Origin: an uncultured Varibaculum sp.
GTDB taxonomy: Bacteria > Actinomycetota > Actinomycetes > Actinomycetales > Actinomycetaceae
Assembly: GCF_902489465.1 (NCBI RefSeq)
Contig: NZ_CABTZZ010000051.1
Coordinates: 1-12,075 of the forward strand
Reading direction: 5' to 3'
Length of the DNA stretch: 12,075 bases
Below, in pieces: positions 7,242 to 12,075 of the stretch. A program made the translations under genes and the position numbers. The first letter of the stretch is position 1. Each line of letters starts with the position of its first letter. The notes under the pieces are model-generated. The model was not told the origin of the DNA. It did not search any database and saw nothing but the letters and a program-made list of their open reading frames with translations.

Positions 7242-7922
7242 TTAATCCAGGTTTGCGGCAGCGGCCAGCATTTTTTCGATCTCGGTACGGTATTTTCCGT
7301 CGGCGTTCCGGATTTCGCCGCTGTCTTCTAGGTAGGTTTTTAAGAATTTTTCTAGAGGACGAGCCAAGCCCTGCCCCGCAAGACTGCCGGTACTAGCCTC
7401 GATTCCGGCATGAGCGCGTCCTCCGAAACTGAGAAGCCACATATCCTCCCCCACTGGCACGTCCGCGCTCAGGCGCGGCATCACGAAAGGAAAGTCCAGG
7501 TGTTTAGCCCCCAGGCGCTGGTAGAAAGCCCAACGACGTTGCGGATCCCCGTGCTCCGCAGAGGCCGTATGGAGCTGTGGATCCTCAATTTCTCCCAGGA
7601 TCAACAGGGGGTTATTGCTAGATTCTAGAGCGGAAATTGCTTGACGGAAAAGTTTAGAGCCCACCCCGTGACCGCGAGTGCGGGAACTGACCGCTAGCCA
7701 GCTCAGCAAGGTAATTTCGCTGGTTGCCGGCCATGCTATCGCTGCCCCTAGCGGGCGCGCGCCCTCCCAAGCAGAAAAAGTCTGGAACTGCCCCGTCTGC
7801 AGTTGAGCGATTAAGTCTTCCGGATCCCCCAGTTCTTCAGGGCCAAAAGCCTGTTCCAAAAGTTCATGAACCAAGATTGCAGGCTGATCCGGTTTCAGGT
7901 GGTTTTGATACTCGATTTGCAC
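7242..7922 (-). CDS. GNAT-family N-acetyltransferase
   Basis: A 226-aa protein. The acetyl-CoA pyrophosphate loop is visible as R81-T-R-G-H-G-V-G88-S-K-L (R/QxxGxG), preceded by the strand ITLLSWLAVSS. Motif B is A132-F-Y-Q-R-L-G-A-K. The first 150 residues form the GNAT fold; 150-226 is a C-terminal extension with a charged helix end. GNAT enzymes move acetyl from acetyl-CoA to an amine; the substrate cannot be told. The start is GTG 7922, with AGGG about 9 nt upstream. It is the last gene of a long minus-strand run of small unknown genes, 58 nt after A1, but appears unrelated to them. Confidence 0.85.
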   Translation of the reverse strand: MQIEYQNHLKPDQPAILVHELLEQAFGPEELGDPEDLIAQLQTGQFQTFSAWEGARPLGAAIAWPATSEITLLSWLAVSSRTRGHGVGSKLFRQAISALESSNNPLLILGEIEDPQLHTASAEHGDPQRRWAFYQRLGAKHLDFPFVMPRLSADVPVGEDMWLLSFGGRAHAGIEASTGSLAGQGLARPLEKFLKTYLEDSGEIRNADGKYRTEIEKMLAAAANLD

Positions 7923-7980
7923 CCCTCAACCCTAGCTCAAAACCCAGTTAGGATTTTTTGCGATAGTTCGCAGCGTTTAG

Positions 7981-8193
7981 CTATTCATAAAAGTCCGGTT
8001 GACCTCTAGGGATTTCGCCACGGATTCGTGGAAGCCAGAAATAAAACGCTTCAGGACGCCCAATCCGAACGAACTGTTCGTAAATACCCTCGTCCGAATA
8101 CCTCTCATTTTCCTCCGGAGTAAGCACAGTAGCGCAAAGAGCAAGCGAATCACGCTCCTCCAATGGAACCCAGGGCACCGAGATATTAGCCAT
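7981..8193 (-). CDS. Family A small protein, copy 1 (unknown function)
   Basis: A 70-aa protein, not recognised. It has W8, then the conserved block LTPEENERYSDEGIYEQFVR (24-43), an aromatic stretch FYFWLPRIRGE (50-60), and the tail QPDFYE. It is predicted soluble and mildly acidic. Its tandem paralogue A2 lies 112 nt upstream, with matching flanks on both sides. There is no Shine-Dalgarno; a -10-like TACAAT ends 6 nt before the ATG, so leaderless expression is likely. Confidence 0.65.
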   Translation of the reverse strand: MANISVPWVPLEERDSLALCATVLTPEENERYSDEGIYEQFVRIGRPEAFYFWLPRIRGEIPRGQPDFYE

Positions 8194-8199
8194 AAACTA

Positions 8200-8205
8200 A
8201 TTGTA
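8200..8205 (-). promoter_or_regulatory. -10 box of A1, leaderless type
   Basis: TACAAT on the minus strand, 6 nt before the A1 ATG. The surrounding TCGCCTACAATTAG closely matches TCCCCTAAAATTAG at the same place before A2. No convincing -35 is visible. Confidence 0.45.
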
Positions 8206-8305
8206 GGCGACGCAATAACAAGGAGAATTTAATTTCGAGTTGGAAGCTACTAAATTTAAGTCAACAAAAATCTGGATGCTGTGTTAGCTATTCATAAAAT
8301 AAAGG

Positions 8306-8500
8306 TCATCCCATAGGAACCTCTCCACGAATTTGCGGTAGCCAGAAGTAAAAGCCCTGTTCTTCTCCCACCCGAACAAATTGTTCATAAAGATCCTCAT
8401 CCGAGTACCGCTCGTTCTCCTCCGGAGTAAGCGGTGTCCTAATCAGCTCGAGCCAATTCCGCTCTTCCAGAGGTTTCCAGGGCATAGGGATATCAGCCAT
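8306..8500 (-). CDS. Family A small protein, copy 2, with early stop
   Basis: A 64-aa paralogue of A1, sharing PLEER, LTPEENERYSDE, YEQFVR and FYFWLP.IRGE. Alignment shows that A1 continues as G-Q-P-D-F-Y-E-stop, while A2 reads G-TGA (8308-8306) and then, still in frame, P-L-F-Y-E-TAG (8305-8288). A2 has thus lost six C-terminal residues (A1's QPDFYE) to a nonsense change, probably at a former Gln codon. It may still be functional, since the core is intact. Leaderless start as in A1. Confidence 0.65.
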   Translation of the reverse strand: MADIPMPWKPLEERNWLELIRTPLTPEENERYSDEDLYEQFVRVGEEQGFYFWLPQIRGEVPMG

Positions 8501-8507
8501 ACTTCTA

Positions 8508-8513
8508 ATTTTA
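8508..8513 (-). promoter_or_regulatory. -10 box of A2, leaderless type
   Basis: TAAAAT on the minus strand, ending 7 nt before the A2 ATG, which has no Shine-Dalgarno. The context matches the A1 box. Confidence 0.45.
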
Positions 8514-8656
8514 GGGGAGAAGTTCCTTAAATAACATCCTCAGTGATGGAGACTCTGCTTATTCCATTACGGTTATTCTCTAACCGGAAAGCTTAACTAT
8601 GTCTTATTGACTTCGCTTTAACCATCGTGCTTACGGGTTTGCTTATTTTTCTATTT

Positions 8657-8932
8657 TTAGGGTTGTAAGATTTCCAGTTCTATATAGTGCTGGCATCTAT
8701 CTTGTATTTCTTGAGGAACCTCAATCTCGTTCAAATAACAATAAGCAATGAGTATGTCTAGAACAGTGGTAGGTTCACCGTGTGCTTCCATCCGGATGTT
8801 ATCGACATCCTTTGCAAAATCGGGGGCTAGTTCTTTCCAGCGGACGGCAATGTCTTCCATGTCTTTTTCCTCTTCGGGAGTTGGTTCTACATAAACCGAA
8901 CCATCAGACATGACTTCACGCCGATCCTCCAT
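8657..8932 (-). CDS. Family B small acidic protein, copy 1 (unknown function)
   Basis: About 91 aa from ATG 8932; an in-frame GTG at 8941 would add three residues. I prefer ATG because both B copies share it and AAGGAG lies 10 nt upstream. The protein is soluble and acidic. It begins MEDRREVMSDGSVYVEPTPE, followed by a helix around RWKELAPDFAKDVD, then GEPTTV, then a hydrophobic helix, then VPQEIQDRCQHYIELEIL. The second half matches family C in spacing. The N-terminal half is nearly identical to B2 at the DNA level. It follows C1 by 55 nt and is probably co-transcribed. No known domain recognised. Confidence 0.7.
   Translation of the reverse strand: MEDRREVMSDGSVYVEPTPEEEKDMEDIAVRWKELAPDFAKDVDNIRMEAHGEPTTVLDILIAYCYLNEIEVPQEIQDRCQHYIELEILQP
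8801..8932 (-). repeat. 132-bp near-identical block shared with B2
   Basis: It covers the first 44 codons of B1. Compared with 9794-9925 I find a single mismatch (TTCT against TTCC). The rest of the two genes is clearly more diverged, so the identity is confined to this block. Confidence 0.8.
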
Positions 8933-8987
8933 CTCGCTCACTCTCCTTCACTGGCTCAAATCCGGATCCTTAAGAATCATTTTTTGC

Positions 8988-9275
8988 TCACTCGTCAGCG
9001 ACAACTAGATCTTCTAAATCCATACGATCTAGCTTGTCTTGATCCATAAAATGACGGTAATAATCAATGACTCCCCTGGGAACCGGGGCGTCTTGATTGA
9101 TGGCCTCCATCATGGAGCAAATAAAAATGGTATCCGGTTCCGAAGGTAAAAGTTTTAGTTCTGATTTAACGATATTGCCGAAGGGTGAATCTATTTCAGA
9201 CTGGTGAATAACAAATTCCCAGATTTCATCTAGCTCTTCCTCACTAGGTATTATAGCTGCTTCTTCAAAAGTCAC
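8988..9275 (-). CDS. Family C small acidic protein, copy 1 (unknown function)
   Basis: A 95-aa protein, the most diverged of the three C copies. It keeps PSEEELDEIW, the D-S-P-F-G turn, SEPDTIF in place of PEPTTVF, APVPRGVIDYYRHFMD, and the ending VVADE. It lacks the MDYHDED leader of C2 and C3. The start is GTG 9275 with GGGGTGA close upstream, 12 nt after the C2 stop, so C2 and C1 are clearly an operon. No domain recognised. Confidence 0.7.
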   Translation of the reverse strand: MTFEEAAIIPSEEELDEIWEFVIHQSEIDSPFGNIVKSELKLLPSEPDTIFICSMMEAINQDAPVPRGVIDYYRHFMDQDKLDRMDLEDLVVADE

Positions 9276-9287
9276 TTTTCACCCCGC

Positions 9288-9584
9288 CTACTCGTCAGCG
9301 ACAATTAGCATGCTCAGATCCATATTATCTATCTGCCCTTTATCCATAAAGCCGCGGTAATACTCAATAATGTTTCTGGGAACCGGAATTTTATTATTAC
9401 TTGCCCGTACAAGGCTGGTATAAAAGACAGTTGTAGGTTCCGGAGGTAAACTCTCCAGTTTCGCTTTAGCAATCCTGCCGAAAGGTGTGTCTAACTCAGA
9501 CTGTTGGAGAAGGAAGTCCCAGATTTCATCGAGCTCTTCCTCGCTGGGTAGAAAATCCTCATCATGGTAATCCATAGGCGTCAT
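9288..9584 (-). CDS. Family C small acidic protein, copy 2 (unknown function)
   Basis: A 98-aa protein from ATG 9584 (MTPMDYHDED); a longer reading from GTG 9617 is possible. I chose 9584 because it aligns with the start of C3, including the shared GCTAGG just before it, and gives the same length. It has about 20 acidic against 8 basic residues. Conserved points are PSEEELDEIWDF, LDTPFG, PPEPTTVFY, PVPRNIIEYYRGFMDK and the ending LIVADE. It is probably all-alpha and cytoplasmic. It follows B2 by 65 nt. Function unknown. Confidence 0.72.
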   Translation of the reverse strand: MTPMDYHDEDFLPSEEELDEIWDFLLQQSELDTPFGRIAKAKLESLPPEPTTVFYTSLVRASNNKIPVPRNIIEYYRGFMDKGQIDNMDLSMLIVADE

Positions 9585-9649
9585 CCTAGCGTCACTCCCC
9601 TCCCCGACATTCACCACCAGGCATGCGAGTTAGTTTTTGGGCTATATTT

Positions 9650-9925
9650 TTAGATTTCTAAGATTTCCAGGTCTATGTAGTGCTGACATCTATCTCGTAT
9701 TTCTTGCGGAACCTCGACATTATGCCAATAACAATAACCTAAGAGCGCTTCTAGGACAGTGGTTGGTTCTCCGTGCACTTCCATCCGGATGGCATCGACA
9801 TCCTTTGCAAAATCGGGGGCTAGTTCCTTCCAGCGGACGGCAATGTCTTCCATGTCTTTTTCCTCTTCGGGAGTTGGTTCTACATAAACCGAACCATCAG
9901 ACATGACTTCACGCCGATCCTCCAT
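9650..9925 (-). CDS. Family B small acidic protein, copy 2 (unknown function)
   Basis: About 91 aa from ATG 9925; an upstream ATG at 9937 adds four residues but sits directly on the AAGG. It is a paralogue of B1, with identical residues 1-44 in protein except around the C-terminal edge. The second half is more diverged (EALLGYCYWHNVEVPQEIRD). It is the first gene of the run B2-C2-C1-B1 and lies divergent from the plus-strand membrane/HTH module, so its promoter should lie between 9926 and 10160. Confidence 0.7.
   Translation of the reverse strand: MEDRREVMSDGSVYVEPTPEEEKDMEDIAVRWKELAPDFAKDVDAIRMEVHGEPTTVLEALLGYCYWHNVEVPQEIRDRCQHYIDLEILEI
9794..9925 (-). repeat. 132-bp near-identical block shared with B1
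   Basis: Partner of 8801-8932, same orientation, start-to-start distance 993 bp. Together they could recombine and delete C2, C1 and one B half. Confidence 0.8.
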
Positions 9926-10079
9926 CCTGATCACCATCCTTGCAGCTTCCAGCTACGGCATATACGAGATTGAATATCTTTTCTTATTTGCAATACGGGG
10001 TGTAGTAAAGCTCAGCAGCGTTTGGTGGGGACTTTTTCTTGTAACCAAAAGTGAGATTACTACTACCGTTACTATGGCA

Positions 10080-10118
10080 GCGGGGGTTCACAATAAAGCA
10101 ACTATCTTGAACCCCCGC
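10080..10118. other. 11-bp perfect stem with 17-nt loop before the membrane gene
   Basis: GCGGGGGTTCA (10080-10090) pairs exactly with TGAACCCCCGC (10108-10118). It lies 43 nt before the ATG of the 56-aa membrane gene. There is no U-tract. It could be an operator, an attenuator-like structure, or a leftover site of the mobile element. Confidence 0.45.
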
Positions 10119-10144
10119 AACACCTCTAAACCTACCCCAAAAAT

Positions 10145-10154
10145 AAGAAGGTGA
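10145..10154 (+). promoter_or_regulatory. Strong Shine-Dalgarno of the 56-aa gene
   Basis: AAGAAGGTGA, 6 nt before ATG 10161. It is the main reason for calling this short gene real. Confidence 0.65.
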
Positions 10155-10160
10155 CTACAT

Positions 10161-10331
10161 ATGAAAAAAGCAATAAGCGCAGTAATCCCTTTAGCTGCTA
10201 TCTTCCTAGCCCTGCTCACTTTTTCTAGCGATATGCCCTTCTGGATGGCGTGCACCTGCTGGGCTCTATGGGGAACAGGACTAGGGACAACCATCATCGG
10301 TACCGCATGGAAAGGACGGGAAACTAAATGA
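10161..10331 (+). CDS. 56-aa membrane protein of a mobile-element module
   Basis: A short gene. MKKAISAVIPLAAIFLALLT is a first membrane helix, FSSDMPF a turn, and WMACTCWALWGTGLGTTIIG a second helix, ending in the positive tail WKGRETK. Its TGA overlaps the ATG of the next gene (ATGA, 10328-10331), so the two are translationally coupled. Small two-helix proteins just before an excisionase-like HTH gene are common in actinobacterial integrative elements and plasmids; this context is the basis of the call. Function unknown. Confidence 0.65.
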   Translation: MKKAISAVIPLAAIFLALLTFSSDMPFWMACTCWALWGTGLGTTIIGTAWKGRETK

Positions 10332-10531
10332 CCAAACGCTACCTATCCCGGATGCAGTTCGCTGCCCGTATCGGAGTAAAAGCCGCCTCCCTATCCCGCT
10401 ACAAACTACCCACCCCAGATGTGATAGTTGGCCCCGAAACCCGCCCTGTGCAAGGTTGGACCGAAGAAACAATCGATAAATGGAACGCAGCCAGACCAGG
10501 ACGCGGAAGCCGAACTGACCTAAAGGCGTGA
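10328..10531 (+). CDS. Excisionase/AlpA-like helix-turn-helix protein
   Basis: A 67-aa DNA-binding protein. Residues 5-28 (YLSRMQFAARIGVKAASLSR and following YKLP) form a MerR/Xis-type winged HTH. Then comes PDVIVGPETRPVQGWTEETIDKWNAARPGRG, the W-x-x-E-T-I-D-x-W-N-x-x-R-P-G-R-G ending that I know from actinobacterial ICE and plasmid proteins. Such proteins steer excision or repress element genes. No integrase or replication gene follows, so this is probably a remnant. ATGA overlap with the membrane gene; Shine-Dalgarno-like AAAGGACGGG lies in that gene's end. Confidence 0.75.
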   Translation: MTKRYLSRMQFAARIGVKAASLSRYKLPTPDVIVGPETRPVQGWTEETIDKWNAARPGRGSRTDLKA

Positions 10532-10588
10532 CACCACACCAACGGTCAATAACGGCCATCCTGCCGTCAGACAGATATATACCTTTGG

Positions 10589-11005
10589 TTACACAGATTC
10601 CAGCTCTGCAAGATCAGAATGACCGTAGGAACGTATCCGCGCAGACGGTAAAATCTCTGGAACCAAAACACCGTCCGCTTGAGATTCAACATAATCAATA
10701 AAAAGCCCCACGCTTGCCAGCCCCGATGGCGGCTGCCCCGTCATATCGGTCACTTCATCAGAGATAGCACACTCAGGAGACATTGAAGCAATAACCCGGA
10801 TCGTTGCACCATCATCACCCAAGGAATAAATAGTCGCGTCCCCTCCACAGGCTTTCACTCGCTCAACTAGCACCGCTAAAGGTTCACTATCTAGGCAAGC
10901 AACAATCGGAGAATCACCATATTTATCAGTCACTTTAGGGGAGGTATTTCCGAGCATAACGTTATACAAAACTTCAGCTTCAAAATGCGCTAACTGCTCA
11001 TTCAT
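10589..11005 (-). CDS. Unknown 138-aa acidic protein, second gene of a coupled pair
   Basis: Not recognised. It is soluble and acidic, with a helical N-terminus (NEQLAHFEAEVLYNVMLGN), a middle resembling alternating alpha/beta (PLAVLVERVKACGGDATIYS, DGATIRVIASMS), and an acidic, Glu-rich C-terminus (LAELESV). ATG 11005 is preferred over GTG 11008, because GGGAGG lies 7 nt upstream. Its A overlaps the TGA of the preceding gene (TGATG), so the two are translationally coupled. It converges with the HTH gene, 57 nt apart. A protective partner of the upstream protein is possible but is inference only. Confidence 0.65.
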   Translation of the reverse strand: MNEQLAHFEAEVLYNVMLGNTSPKVTDKYGDSPIVACLDSEPLAVLVERVKACGGDATIYSLGDDGATIRVIASMSPECAISDEVTDMTGQPPSGLASVGLFIDYVESQADGVLVPEILPSARIRSYGHSDLAELESV

Positions 11006-11454
11006 CACAGTTCCTCCCCTCTATTAAGACGATCTGCCGCGTCTCGCGCCGCAAGATAGACTCTATGTATAGCTAATTTTAGCGCAGAATTCACATCTGA
11101 AACCTCATTCAGCCTCAAAAGAGACTCAGGTTCTTTGCCGTCTCGCTTACCGCCTACATAATTATGCACGTGCGCATGCCCGTGCTTGCAGTCAATCTCG
11201 ATATAACTTTGCCAATTATTCTCACGGTCAAGATATTTAACGGAAAGAACGAAATCAACGAGCCTACCAGCCTGTTTCCAAGCTATCCCGATAAGTTTAA
11301 TATCCGATTCGTAGGATGGTCTCAGATAGCGCAGTTGGTCTTGTTCGCATTTATCGCGCGGTGGCGGGTTATAACGGCCTTGAATAGTATTCTGTCCGCT
11401 TATCCGCTTAACTCGTCTATTACGATTCTTATTCAAACCTGCCAACAAACTCAC
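11005..11454 (-). CDS. Unknown 149-aa protein with HxHxHxH cluster
   Basis: Not firmly recognised. Residues 1-35 are strongly basic and polar (LNKNRNRRVKRISG) and probably disordered. The rest looks alpha+beta: DIKLIGIAWKQAGRLVDFVL, YLDRENNWQSYIEIDC, then H91-G-H-A-H-V-H97-N-Y-V-G-G, then a C-terminal helix region ending AARDAADRLNRGEEL. The four alternating histidines could bind metal or form a nuclease-like centre. The arrangement strand-D-x-x-HGxAHxH recalls small actinobacterial proteins of uncertain function (DUF7718-like, from memory, low confidence). The start is GTG 11454 with AAGGT upstream; TTG 11448 is an alternative. It follows C3 by 61 nt. Confidence 0.65.
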   Translation of the reverse strand: MSLLAGLNKNRNRRVKRISGQNTIQGRYNPPPRDKCEQDQLRYLRPSYESDIKLIGIAWKQAGRLVDFVLSVKYLDRENNWQSYIEIDCKHGHAHVHNYVGGKRDGKEPESLLRLNEVSDVNSALKLAIHRVYLAARDAADRLNRGEEL

Positions 11455-11515
11455 CTACCTTAGCGAGGATCCCATTGTCCCTTCCGCCATCTAAGACCCC
11501 TTAGCTTCACCTTAC

Positions 11516-11812
11516 TCACTCGTCAGCGACGATAAGCTTGCTCAGATCCATGTGGTCTATTTGGTTCTTATCCATAAAGCCCCGGTAATACTCAATAATG
11601 CTTCTAGGAACCGGAGCTTTTCTGTACCATGCCTCCAAGAGGGAGCAATAAAAAACGGTAGTCGGCTCTGGAGGCAGGCTGTTCAACTCTGTTTTAACAG
11701 ATTGCCCAAACGGAGTATCTAACTTGGACTGTTTAATAAGGAAGTCCCAGATTTCATCAAGCTCTTCCTCACTAGGAAGAAAATCCTCATCATGGTAATC
11801 CATATCCGTCAT
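11516..11812 (-). CDS. Family C small acidic protein, copy 3 (unknown function)
   Basis: A 98-aa protein, the closest relative of C2: MTDMDYHDEDFLPSEEELDE, then IWDFLIKQSKLDTPFG, PPEPTTVFYCSLLEA, APVPRSIIEYYRGFMDK, and the ending LIVADE. The DNA around the start is almost the same as in C2 for about 40 bases. It stands 1.6 kb upstream of the main array, separated by the coupled pair and the mobile remnant, and is first in its own minus-strand run. No clear Shine-Dalgarno apart from AGG next to the ATG. Confidence 0.72.
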   Translation of the reverse strand: MTDMDYHDEDFLPSEEELDEIWDFLIKQSKLDTPFGQSVKTELNSLPPEPTTVFYCSLLEAWYRKAPVPRSIIEYYRGFMDKNQIDHMDLSKLIVADE

Positions 11813-11961
11813 CCTAGCGCCGCTAACCGCATCTGCCTTGATTATCAGGAACCATCTACGCAGATTAACGCAGAACTAATTACGCTAAGCAATAAAAACC
11901 AAAAGGATTCCACCTAATTCCCATTTGGGCGGCGTCTGAAGCGATGACGGTGCGGGGGCTA

Positions 11962-11986
11962 GGTTTTATCCAAGTGGGTGCAGTGG
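11962..11986 (-). repeat. R2 repeat, inverted
   Basis: Read on the minus strand as CCACTGCACCCACTTGG followed by ATAAAACC; it matches the left-edge R2 (125-149) at 20 of 25 positions. It follows the inverted R1 in the same order as at the left edge. Confidence 0.55.
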
Positions 11987-12012
11987 CATCTGACCTCACA
12001 ATGCAAGCAAGG

Positions 12013-12041
12013 GTCGCGGCCGGTAGAAGATACGAGAGGGG
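12013..12041 (-). repeat. R1 repeat, inverted
   Basis: The minus strand reads CCCCTCTCGTATCTTCTACC followed by GGCCGCGAC, which matches left-edge R1 with two changes. On the plus strand a run of nine T (12043-12051) borders it. Confidence 0.7.
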
Positions 12042-12075
12042 CTTTTTTTTTGTGGCGGGGCGCCGCGGGGCCCGG

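Noticed and set aside
10074..10154. 26-codon plus-strand ORF ending in the Shine-Dalgarno region of the 56-aa gene
   Set aside because: No ribosome site, and it runs through the 11-bp inverted repeat; low-complexity tail. More likely leader sequence.
89..12041. The whole window as one transposon bounded by inverted repeats
   Set aside because: The bounded genes include ordinary conserved functions, no transposase is present, and R2 copies also lie inside; a dispersed repeat is a simpler reading.
12013..12051. Terminator formed by inverted R1 and the T9 run
   Set aside because: No good stem directly before the T run; the GC-rich part does not fold back on itself.

Overview
The window looks like chromosome from a medium-GC Gram-positive actinobacterium. 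An Actinomycetaceae-type host (Varibaculum/Mobiluncus/Actinotignum-like) is my guess. It rests on protein style, apparent leaderless promoters, frequent GTG/TTG starts and an actinobacterial-type excisionase-like HTH protein; the genus cannot be fixed from the sequence alone.

Left part (1-7922) is ordinary housekeeping and accessory chromosome. A repeat-rich stretch (1-369) precedes a marR regulator and a 14-TM DHA2-type MFS exporter (370-2853), which form a likely self-regulated efflux operon. Next come a TRIC/UPF0126 cation channel (3091-3900) and, convergent with it, a two-gene operon on the minus strand (5313-3906): a small single-span membrane protein and a ferritin-like/VIT1-CCC1 iron or manganese transporter that starts with TTG inside its neighbour. 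A degenerate alpha/beta hydrolase (5466-6287), a stand-alone glucose-type PTS EIIA (7086-6589) and a GNAT acetyltransferase (7922-7242) follow.

Right part (7981-11812) is the unusual one. It is an array of seven small, mostly acidic, unrecognised proteins, all on the minus strand and falling into paralogous families that I call A (two copies), B (two) and C (three). In transcription order they read C3, two unrelated unknown genes, then B2-C2-C1-B1-A2-A1. B and C share a core with conserved spacing and are probably distant homologues. A 132-bp block is nearly identical between B1 and B2, and A2 has lost its last residues to an in-frame stop. The array is interrupted by a short plus-strand module, a 56-aa membrane protein overlapping an excisionase-like HTH gene, which looks like the remnant of an integrative element. 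Recent duplication plus mobile debris suggests a rapidly changing locus; an orphan-immunity or antitoxin-like array is my leading but unproven hypothesis.

A composite intergenic repeat (R1 followed by R2) occurs twice in direct orientation at the left edge and once inverted at the right edge, with R2-only copies at 2943-2997. No tRNA, rRNA, CRISPR array or intact transposase was seen.
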